The translations under genes and the position numbers were made by a program. A DNA stretch of 48,093 nt from Candidatus Poribacteria bacterium (GTDB lineage: Bacteria; Poribacteria; WGA-4E; WGA-3G). Shown here in pieces: positions 25,006 to 34,115 of this stretch. The notes under the pieces were generated by a model, which saw only the letters and a list, made by a program, of their open reading frames with translations, was not told the origin of the DNA and did no database searches. Position 1 is the stretch's first letter; every line of letters starts with the position of its first letter. The stretch is taken from contig JAJEGI010000106.1 in NCBI GenBank assembly GCA_022819945.1, positions 1 to 48,093 of the forward strand, given 5' to 3'.

Positions 25006-28000
25006 TCGATTACCTGCCTCGGTGCCTTCAACAGCAATACCGGTCAGGTGATCAAGCACACCGGGGAGTGCTGCATCTTCAATGTCAACAGAAGTGCTGG
25101 CATCACCTGTGCCGATTGTTGCCCATTCTGTATCGTTTGCGCGTTTTGCTTCCAAACGGATGGACTCAATAGGCGGCGAATTCTGCTCAATAGTGTAACC
25201 CGTGAACGTAAATGTGCCTTGCGGACCGCCACTATCTATGTTTTTCTGTGTGCCGACATCTACCATCAACTTGAACACAGCTGGGTCTGGACGCTCGTAA
25301 TTTTTGACGTGAATCGTGCGTTCCGGAGATGGATCGGTTTGTACATTCGGTTCTGGTTCAACTTGATCATAAGCCAACGCGTGGAGCGTATAGGTGCCAT
25401 TTCCAGCGATACCGAGTTCGCCTATGTTAACGGTTATCTCAAAGACACCTGACCCTTCACTGGTTTCGACAGGGGCTCCGACGAGCGCAGCATCGATTAC
25501 AGGATCACTGACCAACATCACCGATTTGTAAGTTTTTCGCTCAGCTGTTGGTTCAATGGTCAGCATAACAGTCTGTGGTACGACTGACGGGTCATTTTCG
25601 TCAACGAGTCCATGAAGCGTATAGCCGCCATCAGGATCAGCTTCGGCAGCAACCGTGATGTTCGTTGGCCCGAGGGGTTCGACATCATCAACATTGTCAA
25701 CCGAGAGCATCGTTGTAGCATCAGAGGGCCACTCCGTTGCATCTGCACTGACAGCAAAAGCGCGGATAGTATACTGGTTGTCGTCCTTGGATGCATCCCG
25801 TGCGGCGGGACTATCCTTGGTGATGGTATCTTCGAGTGTTGTCGTATCTACGGTAATCGACCATTCGAGGTAGCCACTGGCATCAACTGAAGCATCAGCA
25901 CCTCCAGCGGCAAGGCCGATAGCGGCTTGAATAGCATCAGCGAGATTTTGCGGAACAACGCCTTGATCCGCTGTGCCGATTGTTTTCCAATCTGCATCAC
26001 TTTCGCGTTTGGCTTCAAATCGAACGGCACCCGTCCGTGGACCGGTTACCGATAGCGTGTATGCGTTAACAGTGACTGTGCCTTGTGGCCCCTCACTATC
26101 AAAGTTACGACTCGTGATGGATGTCTCATCAACTGCGAGTGCCAACACCTTAGGCGGGTAGAAACCAGCATCCAAATTGATTGAGGATGCCATTGGCTCA
26201 GGATCTGTGAGCTGAAGTTTATTGGTTGCTATGGCCTGTACGTTGACAGTGTTACCAGCGGCGAGCAGTGCCTCAAAGTCTGACACATCCCAACTGATTT
26301 CAAATGTGCCATCCATCATAACAGTAGCTTCACCAATGTCTTGCCAATTACCACTTGCATCCTCATATTGGACTAACACCGACGTGATAGGGTGTCCAGT
26401 GAGGTCTATAGTCCCCGTTAACATCACACCATCAGTGGTATTCGAGTAGATGGTTCCGATTTCATACTTTTCATCAATTACACCATCACCGTTCCGGTCC
26501 CCAATGCTCGCAGCTGTGACTGCTGCTTTGTCATATACGGGTGTGACGATCCTGAGATGTTGAGGTGCAGCGTAAGCACCGACGTTAAAGAGACTATCAA
26601 GTCCCATGGCACGGATGCCATAATCTCCCACGGCAAGCGGCATTTGCGCACCTTGGATAGGCATCGCCACGTAACCGGATGGATCAAAGGTTACCGGTAC
26701 AAGGCGATCAATAATGTCTATTGTAGTGCCGAGTGCATCAACAATCAATTGCGCTTGTTCAGGATTTAAATTGTTGAACCCAATAAAAGGCTCCAAACCC
26801 CTTAGGATCGGATCCGCGAATTGCTGTATCATACCGGCATTGAGGATACCCAACACGCCCTCCAGCGGCAACGCCAAGGCTGCCTGAAGGGTTAGGTTAG
26901 TTGGTGCGTCTATTCGTCCTTCAGCGACTGCCTGTCGAACTGCGTCCCAAATATTGGATACCAACATAGTGGAATCAACAGTCAACGGCATCCAAGTGTT
27001 GGGTTTTTGAATGGATGGTTCTCCGATGTAGGGATCTCCATTTTCATCCAATGCAATCATTTGATAGAGCAGATAACCCCTGCCTGGACCTACCTCACCA
27101 GGAATCTTTGGCATCCCCATAATATTGAGGGATGCGGCAGTGCCGGGAGTTTCGACAGTAGCGACGTAAATTCCATCATCGCTCATATAACCGGTAGCGT
27201 TTGCATCACCTGGGCTAATGCCAATATCTGCTTCCGGTGCGCTCGTGTCAACAGTGATATTCTCTTGAACCCGGTCAAGAACGGTTCCGTCATCAGCAAG
27301 CACATCGGCTTTCAACCAATAGTTACCATCAGCGATACTATCAATACGTGCAGTCCAGAGTGAATGCGTTTCCAGATTAACACGTGGCACGGTGAAAACA
27401 GAAGCTAACATCGGATCAAATTCAGTCTCGAATCGAGTTATCAGTGCTTCCGCGTTACGGCCCAATATGCTCTGGATTCTGCGCAGTTGCTTTGGTGTAG
27501 CAACATTCAGGATCTCATTTATATCGACCTGCTGGCCCGCGATGGCTTTTGCAGCTATATTAAGGACTTGTGGTGAAGCCAACATTTGGGAAAATACACG
27601 TGCCAAATTAGGTGTGAACAATTGATCAACAATACCGCGGTCCGCTAATTGGAGGTTACGCGGATCAGGCATTGCCCACCCTGTAATCGTAATTTGATGT
27701 AGATGCGCTGGGTTAAGCACATCTGCCAACGTAACGGTGGTTGGGTCGAGGGCTGCAATAGCCTCTCGGTCGAGTGCGGTGAACGTCAAATCTTCAGCAA
27801 GATCCACTACAAAGTAGTAATACGTGCTACCACCAGCAGGTAGACCTAATTTAGTTTCCCAGACGACTCCAGTTGCACCAGTTACCGCGTCCATCTCAAC
27901 ACCGATGTATTCTCCCATCGGACCGTCATTTGAATATCGGAGCGTAACGCCATCGAACAACTGAGCATCTAAGTCTGGCCATGCGGGTAAGTTAGTAGCG

Positions 28001-29574
28001 GCAAGCGTTTCCTCTAAGCGGAAGGTATAAGGGATGGTATCGGCTCCGAGTTCATCCATTGTAACCTCTGTGCCGGGAACCGGTGTGCCCCCTGAGAGAC
28101 TAAACTCGACGCCAGCAACCTTCGCTGGGACACGCGTATAAACGTGCAGACCATCGCTTGTCAGGTATTTTTGGTTTGGTGCGTCCCCAAAATCGGTGTA
28201 GAAGAAATCGGTAAAATTCGGCATTATAGCATTTCCGAAGTTCTCAGCATCTAACTGACTCGCTTCTTGCGGGAAAGCAGAGAGACGCTTTGACAGTAAA
28301 ATTTGCCGAATCTGCCTTTTAGGAAGGAACCCTTTTGGCACCGCATCAAGGACTGCATCCACGACGATTTCTGCTTCAAGCAATCCTTCAACGGGTGACA
28401 CTGCATTGATAAGCCCATCTACGAACCGCCTTCCTGAAGCGTTGTTTAGCGACAGACCACCAAGGCGAGACTGACCGAGAAGGTAATCCCTTGTAGGCGT
28501 TACATCTTCAAAGCGGTCTGCCTTTGGAATTTCGGGCGGCGGCACTACTCCATCATCGGGTGGGGTTGTCCCGTCATCGGGTGGAGTCGTTCCATCATCG
28601 GGTGGGGTTGTCCCGTCGTCTGGTGGAGTCGTTCCATCATCCACCGGTTCATTAGCTAACCTCAAGAGTTCTGCGAGTCCTGCCTGAAGTTCTGCTCCCT
28701 TGAGCCCGAGCAGTTGCTTAGTGGTTTCAGCCGTGAGTAACGTTTGGACATCCGCATCTGCAAGAAGTGTTATATGAGCATCTGTTAGCGTAACACCTTG
28801 TTGGGCAGCGAGTGCCTGTAGGGTTGCCCCAGAACCGGCGTTAATCAAAGTGATCGCCGTATCAACGAGACCTGGGATATCGACATCGTCCCCTGCCCCC
28901 TGAAGACCGTTCAGGATTTCTGGCAGCAGTGCTTTAACGTCGTCACGCTGAAGCGTCTGGCTGTGCTCGTCAAAAACTTGCTTAGCGATAGCAACTGCTG
29001 GGGATATTACCACCTCTGGCGGCGGTGTTACCTCTTCAGGTGGCGGTGTCACTTCCTCCTCTGGTGGGGGTGTTACCTCTTCAGGTGGGGGTGTCACTTC
29101 CTCCTCTGGTGGGGGTGTCACCTCTCCGACTGGCTCATTAGCTAACCTCAAGAGTTCTGCGAGTCCTGCCTGAAGTTCTGCTCCCTTGAGCCCGAGCAGT
29201 TGCTTAGTGGTTTCAGCCGTGAGTAACGTTTGGACATCCGCATCTGCAAGAAGTGTTATATGATCGTCTGTTAGCGTAACACCTTGTCCCGCAGCGAGTG
29301 CCTGTAGGGTTGCCCCAGAACCGGCATTAATCAAAGCGATTGCCGTATCAATCAGACCTGGGATATCGACATCGTCCCCTGCCCCCTGAAGACCGTTCAG
29401 GATTTCTGGCAGCAGTGCTTTAACGTCGTCACGCTGAAGTGTCTCGCCGTGCTCGTCAAAAACTTGCTTGGCGAGAGCAACTCCCTCTTCTTGCCCGAAA
29501 ACAGTGTTCGGCATTGCGGTGTAAAAAACACACAGTGTAAAAATCAAAAAACAAACGAGTGTTCGTTTTTTCAT
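25003..29574 (-). CDS. N-terminal portion of giant multi-domain surface protein (signal peptide, duplicated helical domain, Ig-like modules)
   Basis: 1,523 codons from the ATG at 29574, chosen because GAGGAGG lies 8 bases upstream and a signal peptide (MKKRTLVCFLIFTLCVFYTA, cleaved near VFGQ) begins there. Two near-identical helical domains of about 115 residues (AKQVFDEHGETLQRDDVKAL...) are each followed by a proline-rich repeat linker (TPPPEE and TPPDDG units). A unique region of about 700 residues follows, including YYYFVVDLAEDLTF and a beta-rich part with DSIADGNYWLKADV. Then come large Ig-like modules of about 230 residues, sharing segments like DSPAARDASKDDNQYT and DNVDDVEPLGPTNI. The frame ends at a TAA inside the second module; the continuation is the 21235-24819 entry. 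Probably a stalk-like adhesin or surface-layer protein secreted with the PorV-like partner encoded just downstream. Function inferred from architecture only. Confidence 0.78.
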   Translation of the reverse strand: MKKRTLVCFLIFTLCVFYTAMPNTVFGQEEGVALAKQVFDEHGETLQRDDVKALLPEILNGLQGAGDDVDIPGLIDTAIALINAGSGATLQALAAGQGVTLTDDHITLLADADVQTLLTAETTKQLLGLKGAELQAGLAELLRLANEPVGEVTPPPEEEVTPPPEEVTPPPEEEVTPPPEEVTPPPEVVISPAVAIAKQVFDEHSQTLQRDDVKALLPEILNGLQGAGDDVDIPGLVDTAITLINAGSGATLQALAAQQGVTLTDAHITLLADADVQTLLTAETTKQLLGLKGAELQAGLAELLRLANEPVDDGTTPPDDGTTPPDDGTTPPDDGTTPPDDGVVPPPEIPKADRFEDVTPTRDYLLGQSRLGGLSLNNASGRRFVDGLINAVSPVEGLLEAEIVVDAVLDAVPKGFLPKRQIRQILLSKRLSAFPQEASQLDAENFGNAIMPNFTDFFYTDFGDAPNQKYLTSDGLHVYTRVPAKVAGVEFSLSGGTPVPGTEVTMDELGADTIPYTFRLEETLAATNLPAWPDLDAQLFDGVTLRYSNDGPMGEYIGVEMDAVTGATGVVWETKLGLPAGGSTYYYFVVDLAEDLTFTALDREAIAALDPTTVTLADVLNPAHLHQITITGWAMPDPRNLQLADRGIVDQLFTPNLARVFSQMLASPQVLNIAAKAIAGQQVDINEILNVATPKQLRRIQSILGRNAEALITRFETEFDPMLASVFTVPRVNLETHSLWTARIDSIADGNYWLKADVLADDGTVLDRVQENITVDTSAPEADIGISPGDANATGYMSDDGIYVATVETPGTAASLNIMGMPKIPGEVGPGRGYLLYQMIALDENGDPYIGEPSIQKPNTWMPLTVDSTMLVSNIWDAVRQAVAEGRIDAPTNLTLQAALALPLEGVLGILNAGMIQQFADPILRGLEPFIGFNNLNPEQAQLIVDALGTTIDIIDRLVPVTFDPSGYVAMPIQGAQMPLAVGDYGIRAMGLDSLFNVGAYAAPQHLRIVTPVYDKAAVTAASIGDRNGDGVIDEKYEIGTIYSNTTDGVMLTGTIDLTGHPITSVLVQYEDASGNWQDIGEATVMMDGTFEISWDVSDFEALLAAGNTVNVQAIATNKLQLTDPEPMASSINLDAGFYPPKVLALAVDETSITSRNFDSEGPQGTVTVNAYTLSVTGPRTGAVRFEAKRESDADWKTIGTADQGVVPQNLADAIQAAIGLAAGGADASVDASGYLEWSITVDTTTLEDTITKDSPAARDASKDDNQYTIRAFAVSADATEWPSDATTMLSVDNVDDVEPLGPTNITVAAEADPDGGYTLHGLVDENDPSVVPQTVMLTIEPTAERKTYKSVMLVSDPVIDAALVGAPVETSEGSGVFEITVNIGELGIAGNGTYTLHALAYDQVEPEPNVQTDPSPERTIHVKNYERPDPAVFKLMVDVGTQKNIDSGGPQGTFTFTGYTIEQNSPPIESIRLEAKRANDTEWATIGTGDASTSVDIEDAALPGVLDHLTGIAVEGTEAGNR
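28651..28995. repeat. Direct repeat, copy B of the 345-bp domain duplication
   Basis: Nearly identical to 29137-29481 at an offset of 486 bases. It encodes the second copy of the helical domain of the giant surface protein. Only scattered base differences are present, suggesting recent duplication or continuing homogenisation. Adjacent proline-rich linkers (about 28536-28645, TPPDDG units, and 29000-29130, TPPPEE units) are further short tandem repeats. Confidence 0.88.
29137..29481. repeat. Direct repeat, copy A of the 345-bp domain duplication
   Basis: Partner of 28651-28995. It encodes the first helical domain directly after the signal peptide. Recombination between the copies would delete 486 bases (162 codons) in frame. 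Confidence 0.88.
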
Positions 29575-29610
29575 TAACTCATCCTCCTCATCAAGTCTGC
29601 GCGCTCGCAA

Positions 29611-30285
29611 GACTAAGTACTGAGTATCTTAGATGGGCAAGCGAGAATACAACAAAGACGACTGGGGTAGATGTCTGCCCATCCAACTAACATCCTACCA
29701 ACGAGCATTAAAATTTCCCGATACCGATATAGCCGTAGGAAAGATTTGCGTAACCTATGGCACAGGTCAAAAGTTAGTGAAAAGCGGGCACCCAACTTTC
29801 GTGTTCGACCTTGCGGGAATTTTTCTATTATTTTAACAAAAAGTGGCAAAATTAAGCAAGCATTTAATCGTTACGTGGCAGAGATGTTGGTGTTATAGGT
29901 ACAAAACCAGCAAACAAAGTCCCCTGCACAGTATATGTGATGTTTTATGCAATCGGTAAAAATGTGTTCCCGCCGCATCGGTATATCATCGATTAAATTG
30001 CAATTCGCTTCTATTAATAATACCACAATTTTAAAAATATGTCAAATCAAAATTTGAATTTGGTTTGCTAATTTCCAACTATTTTAGCAGAAATTGACAA
30101 TATGTTTGACATAGTACTATAAAACGCTTAAACTGTCAAGAAAAAAGTATCTTAGGACTACTTAGTTTTCGGATTTTAACCATTTCGGTTGAAAAATCAC
30201 GACCAATGGAATCATTTTACCGCGATATATTTGGATTCGGAGATCCCTCCTACAAATACCTGTAATAGCATTCGAGGAAAAGCCT
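29611..30285. other. Intergenic region between divergent genes
   Basis: About 675 bases without a convincing gene. Near 29632-29683 the 5' region of the giant gene contains an 8-bp inverted repeat (GATGGGCA/TGCCCATC). Open frames on both strands at about 29613-29898 lack ribosome binding sites and recognisable domains and are probably fortuitous. The section 30000-30200 is very AT-rich and holds the promoter-like site listed separately. Confidence 0.5.
30094..30123 (+). promoter_or_regulatory. Predicted sigma70 promoter upstream of the second PhyH gene
   Basis: TTGACA (30094-30099), an 18-base spacer and TATAAA (30118-30123), about 160 bases before the ATG at 30286. A second TTGACA at 30106-30111 has no well-spaced -10 partner. 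The long leader makes the assignment uncertain. Confidence 0.4.
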
Positions 30286-31026
30286 ATGTTGAATGAATCT
30301 GAAAAAGAACAACTGGATCAGCACGGTTTTCTGCTTTTGGAAAGCGTTATATCTTCGGATACAACGCTGCAGCTTCGGGAACGTGCGCTGGTACTCGCTG
30401 CAACAGAACGAGAAGCCGGCAAAAGTCATACATACCTCGCGAACGACACTGCACAGCGCGTATGGAATCTCGTAGACAAAGGCGAAATTTTTGAAGCGGC
30501 TATCCAACATCCGAAGATGCTCGCTGCGATGGAGTATCTGCTCGGTGCCGATTGCACATTGAGTTCGTTTACAGTGAATGTGCTTTATCCCGGTGCGCCG
30601 GATGCTGGTCTCCATATCGATTACCCGTTATCTGGTTTGCCGACACCGCGTCCGAGTTTTCCGCTCGTTGCTAACAGCGTCTGGTTTTTAGATGATTTTA
30701 CCGTTGAAAATGGGGCAACCAGTTGCGTGCCGGGGAGCCACCGACGGCTTACAGCATTACCTGAATCGGGTGTCGAATATGCCGACGAGTTGCAAATCTG
30801 CGGACCGCGGGGTTCTGTTTTAATTGTTAACGGTGCAATATGGCATGGCTCATCAGAAAATAGAACGAATGAACCGCGCGTTGGGTTACTGGGTTTTTTC
30901 TGTCGTTCTATGTTGAAACCACAACAAGCACATCTTAAACTTGTGTCGGATGAAGTCGTTTCGCGTGCAACACCGACATTAAAACGGTTGCTCGGTCTCG
31001 ATTCACAACCAAACATGAATGCGTAG
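30286..31026 (+). CDS. Phytanoyl-CoA dioxygenase (PhyH) family protein
   Basis: A 246-aa Fe(II)/2-oxoglutarate oxygenase. The N-terminal helix-rich opening (QLDQHGFLLLESVI) is typical. The metal triad is visible as His and Asp in AGLHIDYPLSG and the distal His in GAIWHGSSENRTN, with the co-substrate Arg probably in NEPRVGLLGFF. The motif TSCVPGSHRR between them is a standard PhyH element. It is only distantly similar to the other PhyH at 13946 (different spacing, shared motifs), so the two are not recent duplicates. It stands alone, flanked by the divergent surface-protein gene and the decayed Rpn gene. Substrate unknown. Confidence 0.87.
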   Translation: MLNESEKEQLDQHGFLLLESVISSDTTLQLRERALVLAATEREAGKSHTYLANDTAQRVWNLVDKGEIFEAAIQHPKMLAAMEYLLGADCTLSSFTVNVLYPGAPDAGLHIDYPLSGLPTPRPSFPLVANSVWFLDDFTVENGATSCVPGSHRRLTALPESGVEYADELQICGPRGSVLIVNGAIWHGSSENRTNEPRVGLLGFFCRSMLKPQQAHLKLVSDEVVSRATPTLKRLLGLDSQPNMNA

Positions 31027-31043
31027 CAAGCAATGCTGTCCTC

Positions 31044-31548
31044 CTATTCGTGCAGCATTTGCGCGAAAGATTCAATATTTCGTGCTTCAGACGCTGCAAT
31101 CAGCAACTGTTCAAGTCGCTGCAAATCGTCTATATTTTCAATTGCAGGGGTTAAGGCGTTCACTGTCTCTGGACGAAATTGACGCTTAATCAGCGTGAGT
31201 ATATGTCGGACGGTCGTTTCTTTTGTAACTCTTTCAGCCTGGCGTTGGTAAGTTTTAGATTCTCGCATGAGTTTCTTCGGTATGAGTCGGTCAAGCAACT
31301 CTGATTCATACACTACCCCACCGAATCGGTTTGTCTGTAATCGCGGAGTTGCAGTTCAACATGAAGAACGGTTTCGTGACCGTTGATGCAGATGTGCTTT
31401 ATAATGTCGGTCTGCCGCTCAATAATCTGTTGCTCGGTGTCCGAGTCTGCCAGCACTTCAACATCATCCGTCTCCAGTACGAATCGCGAAAGGTCTTCAG
31501 CGTGGTCCGCCCATAATTTTTTTCTATATTGTCGTAGTCTTGTGCCAT
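31044..31548 (-). pseudogene. Decayed Rpn-family (PD-(D/E)XK) nuclease/transposase-like gene
   Basis: The 5' part from the ATG at 31548 reads as the start of a recombination-promoting nuclease (Rpn) family protein only if one base is added in the A7 run at about 31517-31523. The corrected frame gives a segment with FVLETDDVEVLADS, ERQTDIIKH and HVELQLRDY, the last carrying the core Glu-x-Gln pattern of the nuclease. It stops soon after. The 3' part (31044-31313) is open and encodes LLDRLIPKKLMRES plus a DUF4351-like tail (LEQLLIAASEARNIESFAQML). The central portion, roughly 100 residues or more in intact relatives, is missing. So a frameshift plus an internal deletion has inactivated a full-length gene. 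Confidence 0.7.
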
Positions 31549-31618
31549 AAAAGTATTATACCTTGCGGAATAAAAACGGTCAATGTGAAATCAATATGGG
31601 TAAGTCCTATTTCCATAA

Positions 31619-32659
31619 TCAACGGATCATAAGCGTTTTCTCTGCCATCAATATTCGCTTCGGTTCGGGAGTATCTGGTGTCAATTGATATATTAAACGT
31701 GCCTTGATCGTGTTGCCTGTCGTGGCAGATGCAATATTAATATTGAAAGGGTAAGTTCTGTTTTCGTCCGGAAGTAAGCGGTTTTCGTTCTCAGCAGAGA
31801 TTGAGATCTGTTGTCTCTGAAGTTCGGTGCCATCCGATGCGAGAAGTGTCACCTCAAGCACGATGGTGCGCAATGTCCCTCCCGGTAAGATATGTCCTGT
31901 TTTACTCCGAAGTTTTACATTCGCTTTTCCATCCGTGTATTCAAGTTGAAGCGTTGCGGCGCGCTTAAGTTGCGCGACACTACGGCTGCCGCGCCACGTA
32001 TGTTTCCGCCCTTTGATGCTTTCATGGCTGGTTGTGCTCTGTAACCGCTTTACAACTGGCATGTGACAGGTTGCACAACTCGTATTTCCATCAGCGAATT
32101 TGCCATCCAAAAAACTGGAGACTTGGTCATGCTCGGGAACACTTTGTTGACCGTGACAGGTGCTACAGAGCGTTGTTGGCTCGGTGTAGATAGGATTGGT
32201 AACATTGGTGTGAAAATAGGTTTCTGCACTTGCCGGGGGTCCGTTCATTGCCCCGTGTGCATCAAGGTGACAGACGAGACACGTAACGCCTGCTTCTCGT
32301 TGTTTATCTCTCAACTTCGGCATTTTTCCAACGCCTGTGATGAGGATCGGTTGCGGTGCATGGCACTGATCGCATTTCGTTTCCCTATCAATGATCTGTT
32401 TTGCAGCCGCCTGATAGATTTCATCAACCCACGCCTTTGCGTGCATTGAACCCTCCCACTCTCTCCAGATAGCCGGATGACAGCTTTTACACTTTCCGTC
32501 CTGAAATCCTTGGAACATCTCTGTCACACGAGGCATATTGTCTTCTGCCTGCAGTGCGGGGTTAGCGGCTAATATTACCAACACGCACCCGATCAGTCCG
32601 AAACCTACTATGCCGATTATGCTCCAGTGTATTATCTTAGGTTTCATCGCGCTTCTCAC
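31619..32659 (-). CDS. Pentaheme c-type cytochrome (cytochrome c554-like)
   Basis: A protein of up to 346 aa; the start is a GTG at 32659 overlapping the preceding stop by four bases, or an ATG at 32647. A single N-terminal membrane segment (about residues 12-31) anchors or exports it. Five CxxCH haem-binding motifs occur at about residues 57, 96, 127, 165 and 195. Additional His residues (SMHAKAW, LDAHG, EHDQ) could be distal ligands. The C-terminal 130 residues are beta-rich and contain KTGHILPGGTLR, a motif typical of the cytochrome c554 family and relatives. It probably carries electrons in the periplasm. It is the last gene of the haem run, directly coupled to the protoporphyrinogen oxidase gene. 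Confidence 0.88.
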   Translation of the reverse strand: MRSAMKPKIIHWSIIGIVGFGLIGCVLVILAANPALQAEDNMPRVTEMFQGFQDGKCKSCHPAIWREWEGSMHAKAWVDEIYQAAAKQIIDRETKCDQCHAPQPILITGVGKMPKLRDKQREAGVTCLVCHLDAHGAMNGPPASAETYFHTNVTNPIYTEPTTLCSTCHGQQSVPEHDQVSSFLDGKFADGNTSCATCHMPVVKRLQSTTSHESIKGRKHTWRGSRSVAQLKRAATLQLEYTDGKANVKLRSKTGHILPGGTLRTIVLEVTLLASDGTELQRQQISISAENENRLLPDENRTYPFNINIASATTGNTIKARLIYQLTPDTPEPKRILMAEKTLMIR

Positions 32660-34077
32660 AATGCATCGAAGAGTGAAATTGCTGCAGCTTCCGCACTCCG
32701 AATACAGTCGGGAATGCCTATTCCGTGGTAACCGTTTCCGGCGAGCGCGAGTCCTGGCAGTTTGCTTGTGAGCCGTTCTATATCATTGACAACTTCTTGA
32801 TGCCCCACCTGATACTGTGCCATCGCCTGCGTGTGCTTGGTAACAGCGGCGAATTGCGGTGCTTCCTTGATTCCGAGGAGCGGTGCTAAATCGGTTTGAC
32901 ACAACTGAATAAGATCAGCTTCAGCGTGTTTAGAAGTGGGTTCACCGATGAAGGCGCGTAATAGGACGTGTTTCTCCGGTGCGCGGTTCTCAAATTTGAC
33001 GCTGCTGAACGAGCATCCGATCACGGATAGGTTTTCTGTCGCAGGAACAACGAATCCCATGCCATCTAATGGGTGCGTAATATCCGTACGGCGGAACGCT
33101 AAATTAACGGTTGCAGAAGAGGCGTATGGAATTGTATTCAGTTTCGTAGCAAGTGGATTTGATACATTTTTGATGAGCGCGCTTGTCTGTATTGCTGGCA
33201 GTGCTATACAGAGGAGTTCTGAATTCAGGGTTTCGCCAGTCGCAAGTGAGACCTGCCATCCGGTGCCATCGGTATCTTGCTGGATCTGTTCTACACGGAC
33301 ATTTAATTTAATACTGCTGGACACGGTTTCGGCAAGCGTGTCAACCAGTGTCTGCATGCCGGATTTGAATGACAGAAAGAGACTATAACGGGGACCGCTG
33401 GTGTCCTGGCTGGTTTCGGCTGCCTGTTTTTTTTGTGCGCGAAGTGCTTTGATAATGCTTCCGTGTGTTTTCTCCATTTCCAAGAATCTTGGAAAAGTCG
33501 ACTTGAGGCTTAAATTTTCGGCATCTGAGGTATAGATGCCCCCAATCATAGGTTGTGCGATTCGTGTGAAGGCTTCGGTGCCGAGGCGGCGCCTGACGAA
33601 ATGTGCCACGGCTTCGTCAATGTCTCTTTCTCGACGCGGGATAAAGAGGTCCATTGCCATCCGCAGTTTACCGCGCCAACTGAAAAGTGGGGTTTTTAGA
33701 AAAGGCTTCAGAGATCCTGGTGCCATCATGTAAAAGCCTTCAGGGACAGGATGTAATGTTCCGTTTCGGGTTACGAAACTCCGGCGGACTTTGGAGTTAG
33801 TGCCTATGAATTGATCTGCAATACCGAGTTCTTCGCAGAGTGCTTTTGCTGCCGGTTTTGTTGAGATAAAGGCATCGGGACCGTGTTCAATGAGAAATCC
33901 GTCCCGGTGTTCGGTCTGGATAACGCCACCCACACGTCCGGTCGCTTCAAGGAGCGTAATATCAAGTGGAATATCGCGCGCGGCTGCCTCGCGTTGCAAC
34001 CGATAGGCGGCGGTCAATCCTGTAATACCACCACCAATAACTATGGCACGTTTACTATTGCGGGATTCCATAGACAT
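32656..34077 (-). CDS. hemY: Protoporphyrinogen/coproporphyrinogen oxidase, FAD-dependent
   Basis: 473 aa from the ATG at 34077 (AGGAG just upstream; the frame is open to 34089). The N-terminal dinucleotide-binding motif AIVIGGGITGLTAAYRL binds FAD. Further family signatures are LEATGRVGGVIQTEH, LIEHGPDAFIS and the C-terminal GLALAGNGYHGIGIPDCI. It catalyses the six-electron, oxygen-dependent oxidation of proto- or coproporphyrinogen in the penultimate steps of haem synthesis. HemY-type enzymes serve either the protoporphyrin or the coproporphyrin branch, and the sequence alone does not decide. It lies between hemH and the cytochrome gene. The symbol hemG is used for the same step in some annotations. 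Confidence 0.9.
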   Translation of the reverse strand: MSMESRNSKRAIVIGGGITGLTAAYRLQREAAARDIPLDITLLEATGRVGGVIQTEHRDGFLIEHGPDAFISTKPAAKALCEELGIADQFIGTNSKVRRSFVTRNGTLHPVPEGFYMMAPGSLKPFLKTPLFSWRGKLRMAMDLFIPRRERDIDEAVAHFVRRRLGTEAFTRIAQPMIGGIYTSDAENLSLKSTFPRFLEMEKTHGSIIKALRAQKKQAAETSQDTSGPRYSLFLSFKSGMQTLVDTLAETVSSSIKLNVRVEQIQQDTDGTGWQVSLATGETLNSELLCIALPAIQTSALIKNVSNPLATKLNTIPYASSATVNLAFRRTDITHPLDGMGFVVPATENLSVIGCSFSSVKFENRAPEKHVLLRAFIGEPTSKHAEADLIQLCQTDLAPLLGIKEAPQFAAVTKHTQAMAQYQVGHQEVVNDIERLTSKLPGLALAGNGYHGIGIPDCIRSAEAAAISLFDAL

Positions 34078-34115
34078 TGCACTCCTCAAGAATACATCCG
34101 ACTACAGCAAATACC

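Noticed and set aside
28536..29130. Short tandem repeats resembling a CRISPR array
   Set aside because: The units are in-frame proline-rich codons (TPPDDG, TPPPEE) without unique spacers and with no cas genes nearby.
29613..29898. Possible small genes on both strands upstream of the giant gene
   Set aside because: Neither frame has a ribosome binding site or recognisable domain, and the stretch overlaps the leader of the giant gene.
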